64,000 nt of DNA from Hymenobacter jeongseonensis. GTDB lineage: Bacteria; Bacteroidota; Bacteroidia; Cytophagales; Hymenobacteraceae. Both the position numbers and the translations under genes were made by a program. Under the pieces are notes generated by a model. The model was given only the letters and a program-made list of their open reading frames with translations. It made no database searches and was not told the DNA's origin. The DNA is taken from the NCBI RefSeq assembly GCF_015694725.1, contig NZ_JADQDQ010000012.1, positions 1 through 64,000 on the forward strand. Direction: 5' to 3'. Shown in pieces: positions 25,928-33,636 of the stretch (positions are counted from its first letter, which is position 1; each line of letters begins with the position of its first letter).

Positions 25928-27157
25928 ATGTTTTCCCCTCCCGCCCGCACCCTGCCGCTGCTCTACGCCATCATTCTGGTGGATGTGATAGTGGGGGCGG
26001 CACTCGGGCCGGTGCTGCCAGAGTTTGTTCGGGGGCTGCGAGAGCCCCAGTTGTGGCTATCAGTGGGCACGGGTGTGTTTCTGGGGGTTCAGCTGTTTTC
26101 GGCGCCGCTGCTGGGGCGGCTGAGCGACGGGTACGGGCGGCGCCCCATTTTTATCCTCTCAGCGGTGGGCACACTGCTAGCCAATTCGCTGCTGCTGCCG
26201 GTGCGGGCTGGCCTCTACTTCGTCAATCGGGCTTCCGATGGCCTCACCAACGGCATGTACTCCACGGCGCGCTCGGCCATCACAGACATCTCCCCGCCTG
26301 GCCGGCTGTTCCGAAACCTGGGCATCGAGGGCGCTATCATCTCGTTAGGGTTTGTGCTGGGGCCCATGGCCGCGGGCTTGCTGCTTACCGTGCTGGCAGT
26401 GCCCGCCGGGCAGCAGGCCGCCTACGTGGTGCGGCTGGCGGTCATCCTATCGGCCCTCAACGTTTTGCTAAGCTTTTGGCTTCCCGAAACGCATCGGCAG
26501 CAAAACGGAGTGCGGGGAGCCGAACTGCGCACCGAGTTGGGGCGGGCGGTCAACCCCTTCACCCTCTGGGCCCGACTGCAAACCAAAAACGCCAGCAACC
26601 CCGGCATTCGGCGCATTGTGCTTACGCAAGTGGCCCTCACACTCAGTACCGGCTACTATTTCTACTTCGTCCCATTTGTAAGCATGGGAGAGCTGCAGTT
26701 GGATGCGCGCGGCATATCCTATTTGTTCATCTACTTCGGCTGCCTTAGCATCGTGCTGAACTACGGGTTCTACACCTATTTGGCCGACCGTATCAACCAA
26801 CGGAAAGCCATTATGTGGCTGGCGCTGCTGGGCACGCCGGTGCTGCTGGGCTACGGCTTGGTGGGCACCTCTAAATTCGCCTTCTACATCTTTCTCACGC
26901 TCGATTGCCTGACCCTTTCCCTCATTCAGGGACTGCTGGAAGGCCGGCTGGCCCGCGAAACCACAGAGGCTGACCGGGGCGAAATTTTTGGGTTGAACCA
27001 GGCGTTCCAGTCGCTGGCCAGTTTTGGGACGGCGGTGGTCTTCAGTGGGCTTTCGGTACTGGATTTGCGCCTGCCCTGGGCCTGGTTTGCCCTGTGCCTC
27101 GCGGCCGTGGCCTGGCTCTCGATGCGCCGGGAAACCACAAAAATTCCTGCCGCGTAG
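25928..27157 (+). CDS. MFS transporter (multidrug/TetA-like)
   Basis: This 409-residue protein has about twelve hydrophobic segments and the MFS loop signature GRLSDGYGRRPIF between helices 2 and 3. The first helix has VDVIVGAALGPVLP and the fourth-to-fifth region RASDGLTNGMYSTARSAITDI with GPMAAGLL, arranged as in TetA/BcR-type drug:proton antiporters. The cargo is not predictable. The ATG at 25928 gives a short cytoplasmic N-terminus. It stands between the acyltransferase pair and the FMN reductase gene, 79 bp before the latter. Confidence 0.85.
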   Translation: MFSPPARTLPLLYAIILVDVIVGAALGPVLPEFVRGLREPQLWLSVGTGVFLGVQLFSAPLLGRLSDGYGRRPIFILSAVGTLLANSLLLPVRAGLYFVNRASDGLTNGMYSTARSAITDISPPGRLFRNLGIEGAIISLGFVLGPMAAGLLLTVLAVPAGQQAAYVVRLAVILSALNVLLSFWLPETHRQQNGVRGAELRTELGRAVNPFTLWARLQTKNASNPGIRRIVLTQVALTLSTGYYFYFVPFVSMGELQLDARGISYLFIYFGCLSIVLNYGFYTYLADRINQRKAIMWLALLGTPVLLGYGLVGTSKFAFYIFLTLDCLTLSLIQGLLEGRLARETTEADRGEIFGLNQAFQSLASFGTAVVFSGLSVLDLRLPWAWFALCLAAVAWLSMRRETTKIPAA

Positions 27158-27236
27158 CACGGCTTCGGATGCTTGGCAAAACCTCGCCGCATATTTTCGG
27201 TTGTCAGCTTGCTTCTTACTACCCCAGCGTCCCGTT

Positions 27237-27764
27237 TTGATAACCCTCCTCGTCGGCACGAACCGACCCAACTCCCGCGCCCGCCGCATTGCCAACTACT
27301 ACAGCACGCTGCTTAGTGAGCTGAATGCGGAAAGCCAAATCCTTGACTTAGCCGAGTTGCCGGAAGATTTTATTGCCTCGGCGCTGTACGCCAACGCGGG
27401 CACGAACCCGCTCTTCAACCGCTTGGCCGACATGCTCGATGCCGGCGATAAGTTGGTGATTATTACGCCGGAGTACAACGCTTCCTTCCCGGGCGTATTG
27501 AAAGCTTTTATCGATGGTTTGCCGTATCCGGGCGGCATTCGCGGGAAAAAAACGGCGCTGATTGGGCTTAGCAACGGCGGCCAGGGCGGCCTGCTGGCCA
27601 TGACTCACCTCACCGACATCCTCATGTACCTCGGCTCGGCCGTATTGCCCCAGCGCGTGCGCTTGCCCTTTATCGGCAAGGATTTGAACCAGGAAGATGG
27701 CCTGAACCAGGACCTTTCCCGTCAGCTATTGCGCGAGCAAGCCGTGGCTTTGCTCGCTTTCTAG
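27237..27764 (+). CDS. NADPH-dependent FMN reductase family protein
   Basis: This flavodoxin-fold protein has 175 residues when started at TTG 27237. No ATG or GTG is suitably placed; the frame is open further upstream but overlaps the MFS gene. The phosphate-binding loop GTNRPNSRARRIA follows the first strand, and the family signature PEYNASFPGVLKAFIDGL lies near residues 79-96, with a further flavin loop SNGGQGG. Such enzymes reduce FMN, quinones or azo and chromate compounds using NAD(P)H. A TATTTTCG box at 27192-27199 could be its -7 element. A stem-loop follows its stop. Confidence 0.85.
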   Translation: MITLLVGTNRPNSRARRIANYYSTLLSELNAESQILDLAELPEDFIASALYANAGTNPLFNRLADMLDAGDKLVIITPEYNASFPGVLKAFIDGLPYPGGIRGKKTALIGLSNGGQGGLLAMTHLTDILMYLGSAVLPQRVRLPFIGKDLNQEDGLNQDLSRQLLREQAVALLAF

Positions 27765-27808
27765 CCGTCACTGCTATTACATCTTGATAAAACTAGCTTT
27801 CTAACAGG

Positions 27809-27842
27809 AGGCTTGTTCTCGATTTTGACAAGCCTGCTTTTT
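27809..27842 (+). terminator. Probable terminator after the FMN reductase gene
   Basis: An 8-bp stem (27809-27816 and 27828-27835) with an 11-nt loop is followed by GCTTTTT. It lies between convergent genes and runs into the last codon of the DUF2062 gene. Confidence 0.5.
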
Positions 27843-28383
27843 ACGCTGCTTCCTGTGCTGCCGCTCGGCGCTGCGCGATTCGCCGGAACACCGGCCGCAA
27901 TAGAAAGTAGAGAACGGCGACCACTGGAATCGAGCTTAGCAGCCAAATCAGCATGGCGCCCACTTCGGCCCGCCACAAGAGCTGCAAAGCCGCCCGCCAA
28001 TCGGTGGCAAACAGGTGGCGTACGTTGGCCAAAGTCAACTCATTTTCCTGGGTATTGCCCATCAGGCGCGCGCCCTGGCGGAGCAGCGGAATGATGATAA
28101 TGAGCTGTAAGGGCGTCATCATGTGGCTGGTAAACTGCAGCGCGGCCACATTCAGGCGCAGGCGCACCGCCACTAGCGCCGCCACCGTGGTAATGGCGCC
28201 CATGAGCGGAATAGACCCAATCGACACGCCCAAGGCCACGGTTAGGGCCAGCTGCTCCGGCGACAAGCCCTGGCGCAACAAGCCCAACATCGGATTGAGC
28301 AGGCGGCGACGCAGCCAGCCCGCCGGGGGCGCAACAGTGGCCGGGGTGATTTCGGTGACGGGCGGTACGGGCGATGTGGGCAT
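27841..28383 (-). CDS. DUF2062 domain membrane protein
   Basis: This 180-residue protein has two to three membrane segments and the DUF2062 pattern: a basic stretch (WLRRRLLNPMLGLLRQG), then SPEQLALTVALGVSIGSIPLMGAITTVAALVA and a second hydrophobic block before the C-terminal membrane segment. The ATG at 28383 is preferred to the longer frame from 28494, whose extra residues are not family-like and overlap the divergent yihY promoter region. DUF2062 proteins are often linked to cell-envelope or glycolipid genes, but no reaction is known. It is divergent from the YihY gene. Confidence 0.8.
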   Translation of the reverse strand: MPTSPVPPVTEITPATVAPPAGWLRRRLLNPMLGLLRQGLSPEQLALTVALGVSIGSIPLMGAITTVAALVAVRLRLNVAALQFTSHMMTPLQLIIIIPLLRQGARLMGNTQENELTLANVRHLFATDWRAALQLLWRAEVGAMLIWLLSSIPVVAVLYFLLRPVFRRIAQRRAAAQEAA

Positions 28384-28408
28384 GAGGGAGGCCGGAGCCG
28401 GCGCCCCG

Positions 28409-28416
28409 TATCTTCG
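28409..28416 (+). promoter_or_regulatory. -7 promoter box (TATCTTCG) of the YihY gene
   Basis: TATCTTCG matches TAnnTTTG at seven of eight positions. Transcription would start near 28422, between the divergent DUF2062 and YihY genes. A small palindrome (CAAAGCA/TGCTTTG) lies in the leader at about 28432-28448. Confidence 0.45.
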
Positions 28417-28473
28417 CTGGACGCGGCCGGCCAAAGCACAATGCTTTGCGGGGCCGCCCCGGCTTTTTTGCTG

Positions 28474-29424
28474 ATGACAAAAGTAATCCCGCACGCGGAG
28501 TTGCCCGGACCCTGGTGGCGCGAACTCCCGATTTTACTGCACCGCGCCGGCCGCGAGCTCGGCGCCAACGACCCGCTCAGGCTGGGCGCGGCCACGGCTT
28601 TTTTCACCTCGTTTGCGCTACCGCCCATTCTCATCATCCTGATTCAGGTGCTGAGCTCGCTCTACCCCGCGTCGCTGGTGCGCCTGATGCTGCTCACCAA
28701 AATCAGCGACCTGGTGGGGGCACCGGCGGCCGGGCTGGTGGCCCAGATTGTGCAAAACGTGGCCGACCCGCAGCGCAGCCGCCTCGTGACTTGGGCAGGC
28801 TTTGCCTTCTTGCTTTTTGTGGCCACCACCCTGTTCACCATCATTCAGCATTCGCTGAACCAGCTTTGGCAAATCCGGCCGCGGCGCGGCGCGGGCAAGT
28901 TTTCGCAGGCCATGCGCGAGCGGGTGCGTTCGGGCGGGATTTTGCTGGCCACGGCATTGCTCTCCCTGCTGGCTTTCGCGGCCGATGCGGCCCTGGGGCT
29001 TTTTGCCAGCGCCATCCACGATTTTGACGCCACGTTCGTTTATTACCTCGTCCGGGTCCTGAACGCTGCTATTGGCTGGTTAATCCTGGCTGCCTGGTTT
29101 GGGGTCACGTTCCGCACCCTGAGTTTGGCCAAGGTGCCGTGGCGGGCGGTCACGCGCGGGGCGGCCCTCACGGCGCTGCTCATCAGTTTGGGCGAAGTGA
29201 TTTTGGGCAAGCTACTGGTGGCCCGCGACCTGGGCCCGGTGTACGGCCCGGCGTCGAGCTTGGTGCTGGTGCTGCTGTTCGTGTTCTACTCAGCCATGAT
29301 TTTTTACTTCGGGGCCGCCTTTACCAAAGCTTATGCGCACCGCATTGGGCTGGACATTCGGCCCAAAAAAACGGCCGTGCGCTACCGGCTGGTCAACGTG
29401 GCCGAAGGCGAAATGGGCTATTGA
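28474..29424 (+). CDS. YihY/virulence factor BrkB family membrane protein
   Basis: This 316-residue protein has six hydrophobic segments of the YihY/BrkB (UPF0761) type. Family-like points are ANDPLRLGAATAFFTSFALPPILIIL in the first membrane region, a polar linker with NQLWQIRPRRG, GWLILAAWFGVTFRTL, and the last helix LLFVFYSAMIFYFGAAFTKAYA. The ATG at 28474 is the best match, though an ATG at 28441 in the same frame is closer to the predicted transcript start. The family was once called ribonuclease BN by mistake; its true function is not settled. Confidence 0.88.
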   Translation: MTKVIPHAELPGPWWRELPILLHRAGRELGANDPLRLGAATAFFTSFALPPILIILIQVLSSLYPASLVRLMLLTKISDLVGAPAAGLVAQIVQNVADPQRSRLVTWAGFAFLLFVATTLFTIIQHSLNQLWQIRPRRGAGKFSQAMRERVRSGGILLATALLSLLAFAADAALGLFASAIHDFDATFVYYLVRVLNAAIGWLILAAWFGVTFRTLSLAKVPWRAVTRGAALTALLISLGEVILGKLLVARDLGPVYGPASSLVLVLLFVFYSAMIFYFGAAFTKAYAHRIGLDIRPKKTAVRYRLVNVAEGEMGY

Positions 29425-29460
29425 TAGTTATCGCCCCCGCGTTGGCCTTGCTGCATCCGT

Positions 29461-29468
29461 TACCTTTG
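29461..29468 (+). promoter_or_regulatory. -7 promoter box (TACCTTTG) of dbpA
   Basis: This is an exact TAnnTTTG match. Only four bases separate it from the GTG start of dbpA at 29473, predicting a leaderless mRNA. Confidence 0.55.
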
Positions 29469-29472
29469 CGCG

Positions 29473-30921
29473 GTGCAAACTCCTGATACCTCCGCCGCTG
29501 GCGCCGCCCACGTTCCCCCCGCAGCCAAAGCTGACCTCCAATTTTCTGATTTCGCTCTCTCGCCGGCCTTGTTGGCGGGCGTAGCCGAGCTGAATTTCAC
29601 CCAGCCCACGGCCGTGCAGCAGCTGGTGCTGGCGCCCGCCCTCGAAGGCCAGGACGTGGCCGGCCAGGCCCCTACCGGCTCGGGCAAAACCGCAGCGTAC
29701 GGCTTGGCCGTGCTGCAGCAGGTAGACCCCACTTCGGCCACGGTGCAAGCCGTGGTGCTGGTGCCCGCCCGCGAGCTGGTGCTGCAAGTGCGCGACGCCC
29801 TCAAAAGCCTCGGCAAGCACATGCCCAACCTGCGCGTGGCCGGCTACTACGGCGGCCACGCCATGCGCGAAGAAGTTAAAGGCATGCAGCAGATGCCGCA
29901 CGTGGTAGTGGCCACGCCCGGCCGCATGCTCGACCACTTGGAGCGCCGCACCATCATTCCCAACCGCCTGAAAGTGCTGGTGCTTGATGAGGCTGACAAA
30001 CTCCTTGAGCTGGGCTTTCAGGAGGAGATGGCGACCATCATCAGCCGCCTGCCGGTGCGCCGACAGACGCTGCTGTTCTCGGCCACGATGCCGGACAAAG
30101 TGCTGCAGCTGGTGCGCGAATACCTCACCAAGCCCCGGGTGATGAACGTGGGCGGCTCCAACGCCACCACTTTGCCCGAGAGCCTAGTGCTGCGCGGCCA
30201 CGTAGTGAACGCCGCCGACCAGAAGCCCGCGGCGCTGTATCACATCATCACACAGCCCAATGCGGGCCGGTCCCTGGTGTTCGCTAATACCCGCGACCGG
30301 GTAGAGGAACTCACGCGTTTCCTGAAAGGCCGGGGCCTGGCCGCCGAGGCGCTACACGGCAAAATGCTACAGCCCGAGCGCGACAAATCCATGATGAAGC
30401 TGCGCAATGGTTCGGCCACCGTGCTGGTGGCCACCGACGTGGCCGCCCGCGGCCTCGATGTGAATGAACTCGACACCGTGGTGCAGTTCGACCCGCCCCA
30501 CGAGGCCGAAACTTTCCAGCACCGGGCCGGCCGCACGGCTCGGGCCGGCGCCGTGGGTACGGCTCACCTCATTGTAACGCCATACGAACAGCAGAAGCTG
30601 CAAAACTGGCCCTCGGCCAGCGGCGTGAAATGGGCCGGCCTGCGCCCGCCCTCCTTGCCCAATGCCCTGCCCAAGGCACCCCGCCCCAGCACGGTTACGT
30701 TGCACATTTCGGCGGGCAAGCGGGAGAAAATCAGCGCTGGCGACTTGGTTGGCGCCTTTGTGAGCGTAGGCGAACTAGAGCGCGACTCCGTGGGCCGCAT
30801 CGAAGTATTCGACCACCACAGCTTTGTGGCCGTGCCCGAAGCCGTGGCCGAGGAAGTACTGGAGAAAATGCAGGGCGCCAAGGTGAAGGGCAAGAAGGTG
30901 AAAGTGGCACTGGTTCGCTAG
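29473..30921 (+). CDS. dbpA: DEAD-box RNA helicase with DbpA-type RNA-binding domain
   Basis: This 482-residue helicase has the Q-motif region (FTQPTAVQQ), Walker A APTGSGKT at 66-73, PARELVLQV, TPGRMLDHL, DEAD at 172-175, SAT at 203-205, the ARGLD block and HRAGRTARAG. Residues ~405-482 match the DbpA C-terminal RNA-binding domain (SAGDLVGAFV, GRIEVFDHHSFVAVP, AKVKGKKVKVALV), which in E. coli DbpA binds hairpin 92 of 23S rRNA during large-subunit assembly. The GTG at 29473 is chosen from the promoter and the position of the Q motif. It overlaps the phosphatase gene by one base. Confidence 0.93.
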   Translation: MQTPDTSAAGAAHVPPAAKADLQFSDFALSPALLAGVAELNFTQPTAVQQLVLAPALEGQDVAGQAPTGSGKTAAYGLAVLQQVDPTSATVQAVVLVPARELVLQVRDALKSLGKHMPNLRVAGYYGGHAMREEVKGMQQMPHVVVATPGRMLDHLERRTIIPNRLKVLVLDEADKLLELGFQEEMATIISRLPVRRQTLLFSATMPDKVLQLVREYLTKPRVMNVGGSNATTLPESLVLRGHVVNAADQKPAALYHIITQPNAGRSLVFANTRDRVEELTRFLKGRGLAAEALHGKMLQPERDKSMMKLRNGSATVLVATDVAARGLDVNELDTVVQFDPPHEAETFQHRAGRTARAGAVGTAHLIVTPYEQQKLQNWPSASGVKWAGLRPPSLPNALPKAPRPSTVTLHISAGKREKISAGDLVGAFVSVGELERDSVGRIEVFDHHSFVAVPEAVAEEVLEKMQGAKVKGKKVKVALVR

Positions 30922-31271
30922 TGCCGGAACCCCTGCCTGAGCATCGCCAACTGCTTTTCGTTTGTAGCCAGAACAAGTGGCGCAGCCTCACGGCCGAGCA
31001 CCTTTTCGACGGCCATCCGCACTACGAAGCACGCTCGGCCGGCACCGAGCCGGGCGCGCGGGTGCGCGTCACGGCCGGCCATTTGGGATGGGCTGAAATC
31101 ATCTTCGTGATGGAGCGCCGCCACGCCGACCGCCTGCGCGAGAAATTTGCGGAAGCGTTGCAGAACAAGCCCATCGTGGTGCTGCGCATTCCCGATAAGT
31201 ACCCGTTTGGCGACAGCGAGCTGATAGCCCTGCTCCGGCAGAAGCTGGCGGCGCATTTGCGTCTACTTTAG
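30921..31271 (+). CDS. Small predicted protein tyrosine phosphatase
   Basis: This 116-residue protein has an N-terminal phosphate loop Cys-x5-Arg-Ser (CSQNKWRS, about 15-22) after a hydrophobic strand (LLFVC), then ARSAGTEP and a late IPDKYPFGD segment, a compact version of the low-molecular-weight phosphatase fold (COG4551-like). It begins with GTG at 30921, whose G is also the last base of the dbpA TAG stop, so its translation depends on dbpA. Substrates are unknown. The conserved coupling to an rRNA helicase could mean a role in RNA or translation control, but that is inference. Confidence 0.8.
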   Translation: MPEPLPEHRQLLFVCSQNKWRSLTAEHLFDGHPHYEARSAGTEPGARVRVTAGHLGWAEIIFVMERRHADRLREKFAEALQNKPIVVLRIPDKYPFGDSELIALLRQKLAAHLRLL

Positions 31272-31294
31272 CGGGCAAATTATACTTTCTACAT

Positions 31295-32590
31295 ATGTTA
31301 CTACGCTTACTACTTCTACCCGCTTTCCTCTTTTACACTTTTCAGACGTTGGCCCAAGCCTACGAGCCGGGCTTGCTGGTGCGCAGCAACGGCGACACGC
31401 TGCGCGGTGAGATTGAAAATGGTGCCTGGAATGAGCCGCCGGCATTTATTCGCTATCGGCCGTCGGCGGAAAGCCCCAGTCAGTTATTCCAGCCGCGGGC
31501 ACTTCGGGCCGTGCAATTCACCAAGGGCCGGTATTTTCGCTACGAAATTCTGCCCATTGACCACGCTGCGAACACCCGACTTGACAGGTTGCCAGTAGGC
31601 AACGTCATGAGTGTGCAAACCGACTCCGTGCTGGCAGAGGTGCTGCTCGAGGGCACCGGCTCGCTATTTCGCGTGGCTACATTTGGCTCGGTGCATTATT
31701 TGATGCAATGCCCCGGCCAACCCGTGCTGGACTTGTGCGAGCGGAAATACCTGAGGACCAATGCCCGCGGGGTGCAGGAACTCGCTGAAGGCAATAATTA
31801 CCGCAGCCAATTAGCTGTATATTTTGGCAGATGCCCGGCCGCAAACAACCTAGCTCAGAAAGCCCCTTTCACTCCCGAGGCCTTGGTAGCCGTTATGCAG
31901 GCTTACAACCAAGAATGCAGCGCCTCCCAGCAAGCCGGCCGTCGGTTTCCGGCAGAAGGTATAAAGCGCAGCTCGTCCTTATTTCAGGGCGGAATACTAG
32001 CGGGACTACGTTACAACCGCATTGTAACCCCGACTGACAATCCAAATACCAATTGCTCCGACTGCAAAGTCCGGCCTTTTGCTGGGCTGTATGGGGAATT
32101 GCTTATGCCCGGCCGCTCAACTGCCGTGTATGGCGAACTAAGCACGAGCTATTTCAGCGGCAAATTGGCCGTTAATTCTGGCATTCTGAATGGTGGAAGC
32201 TCGTTTGTGTATAACTACTACGATTATAAGGCGTGGCTCGGCACGGCCCGCATCGGAGTTCGCTATTTCATCCCGCTCCCGCATGACCAACAGTTGCTAT
32301 TTGGCTTGGGGCTTGAATTGAACACCGTTTGGCGGCCCGATTATGCCACTCCGGCGGGCCAGGCGATGTCCGCCTATGCCGACAAAGTGGTTTTTGCCGA
32401 CCCTACCCTGCTCCCCAATTTGGCTGTCGGCTGGCGCACTCAGCGTCTCACCTTTAGCTTGGACGGCCAGTTGTATAGCGCCCGAAATGGGGAAGGCGTT
32501 TTTAAGAATCTCGTTTTCGGGGAATCCAGCGTGTTGAGGTTCAGCACCGCTTATCGCCTGGGCCGTAAAAACGACGCGCAAACGCGTTAG
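31295..32590 (+). CDS. Exported protein of unknown function, probable outer-membrane barrel
   Basis: This 431-residue protein starts with a signal peptide ending TLAQA (about residue 21). The first ~200 residues begin with GLLVRSNGDTLRGEIENG, a pattern seen in many uncharacterised Bacteroidota exported proteins. Cysteines at the middle (CPGQPVLDLCERKYL, ECSAS) may pair. The C-terminal ~220 residues alternate Gly and aromatic residues in short strands (GGILAGLRYN, FAGLYGELLMPG, ARIGVRYFIPL), as expected of a beta barrel ending near the outer membrane. I do not recognise a functional family. It lies 23 bp after the phosphatase gene but is probably transcribed separately. Confidence 0.72.
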   Translation: MLLRLLLLPAFLFYTFQTLAQAYEPGLLVRSNGDTLRGEIENGAWNEPPAFIRYRPSAESPSQLFQPRALRAVQFTKGRYFRYEILPIDHAANTRLDRLPVGNVMSVQTDSVLAEVLLEGTGSLFRVATFGSVHYLMQCPGQPVLDLCERKYLRTNARGVQELAEGNNYRSQLAVYFGRCPAANNLAQKAPFTPEALVAVMQAYNQECSASQQAGRRFPAEGIKRSSSLFQGGILAGLRYNRIVTPTDNPNTNCSDCKVRPFAGLYGELLMPGRSTAVYGELSTSYFSGKLAVNSGILNGGSSFVYNYYDYKAWLGTARIGVRYFIPLPHDQQLLFGLGLELNTVWRPDYATPAGQAMSAYADKVVFADPTLLPNLAVGWRTQRLTFSLDGQLYSARNGEGVFKNLVFGESSVLRFSTAYRLGRKNDAQTR

Positions 32591-32629
32591 AAAAATCACA
32601 AAACCACGTTCAAAAGCTAACCTCTGACC

Positions 32630-32655
32630 ACATGGGCCGTTTAATCGGCCCATGT
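32630..32655 (+). promoter_or_regulatory. Hairpin enclosing the start codon of the MtfA-like gene
   Basis: A 10-bp perfect inverted repeat (ACATGGGCCG and CGGCCCATGT) with a six-base loop TTTAAT has the ATG at 32652-32654 inside its right arm. In RNA it would hide the start codon; in DNA it could be an operator. Confidence 0.5.
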
Positions 32656-33593
32656 CCTACCTTATTTCTCTGGCCGTATTGGCCGCCATTCTCTACGTTT
32701 TCTATCGGTACGTGACGGCCGATTCCCGGCTGCGCACGGAGGCGTTGGCCGAAGCATTTCCAGTGGCCTGGCGGCAGATTTTGTCTGAGCGGGTGGCCTT
32801 TTACCTGTCGCTGACGAAGAACGAAAAGGCGCGGTTTGAAAAGCAGGTGCAGGTGTTTTTGGCCAGCACACGCATCACGGGCGTGCAAACGGAAGTAGAC
32901 GACAGCACGCGCCTGCTCGTGGCCGCTTCCGCGCTGATTCCGGTATTTGGCTTTCCCGAATGGGAGTACAGCAACCTGGGCGAAGTCCTCATCGTGCCCG
33001 ATGCCTGGAAGCTGGAAAACGATCCCACCAAGGAAGTGAAGCCGCTGCAAGGCACCCTACTGGGCTCGGTGCAGGGCTTCCAGAACCAACACTACATGCG
33101 CCTGTCCAAGGCCTCGCTCGAGCAAGGCTTTCGCGACGGCCTGGACCGTCAGAACGTGGGCATCCACGAGTTTGCGCACATGCTGGACGAGGCCGATGGC
33201 GTGATTGACGGCGTGCCCAAAGCTGCCCTGCCGCCCGAGTTGCTGCAACCCTGGGCCGCCGTGATGAAGCGCGAAATTGAGGCCATTGAGGCCGGCAAGT
33301 CGGAAATCAACCCTTACGCCGCCACCAACGAAGCCGAGTTTTTTGCGGTCGTTACCGAGTACTTTTTCGAGAAACCTGAGAAGCTGCAGGAAAACCACCC
33401 AGAGCTGTACGAGCTACTGGGCCGCGCCTTCCGGCAGAATCCCAAGAAGCGCTTCCTGCGCTTCGCCACCGACCCGCGCGAGTGGCTTAAGACCTTGCGC
33501 AGCAGCCGCAAGTTTGGCCGCAACGACCCGTGCCCCTGCGGCAGTGGCAAGAAATACAAAGAGTGCCACCTGGACCAGAAGCAGGCAGCATGA
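32652..33593 (+). CDS. MtfA-like zinc peptidase with C-terminal SEC-C motif
   Basis: This 313-residue protein has an N-terminal membrane segment (about 2-18) and a cytoplasmic or periplasmic M90-type metallopeptidase domain. The zinc site is HEFAH in VGIHEFAHMLDEADG (about 171-185), with a later glutamate in EAEFFAVVTEYFFEKP. In E. coli MtfA acts on the Mlc regulator of glucose uptake. The last ~20 residues form a SEC-C zinc-binding motif (RNDPCPCGSGKKYKECH), a common add-on in Bacteroidota versions. The start codon lies inside a 10-bp hairpin, suggesting control of initiation. Confidence 0.9.
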   Translation: MSYLISLAVLAAILYVFYRYVTADSRLRTEALAEAFPVAWRQILSERVAFYLSLTKNEKARFEKQVQVFLASTRITGVQTEVDDSTRLLVAASALIPVFGFPEWEYSNLGEVLIVPDAWKLENDPTKEVKPLQGTLLGSVQGFQNQHYMRLSKASLEQGFRDGLDRQNVGIHEFAHMLDEADGVIDGVPKAALPPELLQPWAAVMKREIEAIEAGKSEINPYAATNEAEFFAVVTEYFFEKPEKLQENHPELYELLGRAFRQNPKKRFLRFATDPREWLKTLRSSRKFGRNDPCPCGSGKKYKECHLDQKQAA

Positions 33594-33623
33594 CGGTCGT
33601 TTAATAATGAGGGCAAAATGCAG

Positions 33624-33631
33624 TAATCTTG
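33624..33631 (+). promoter_or_regulatory. -7 promoter box (TAATCTTG) of the M2 peptidase gene
   Basis: TAATCTTG matches TAnnTTTG at seven of eight positions, five bases before the ATG at 33637, so the transcript is likely nearly leaderless. Confidence 0.45.
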
Positions 33632-33636
33632 CCTCT

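Noticed and set aside
25888..26748. 286-residue frame overlapping the MFS transporter
   Set aside because: It is Arg/Gly/Ala-rich with no hydrophobic pattern; the MFS frame explains the region.
33277..33636. Long N-terminal extension of the M2 peptidase
   Set aside because: It overlaps the MtfA-like gene in another frame; the lipoprotein signal and promoter fix the start at 33637.
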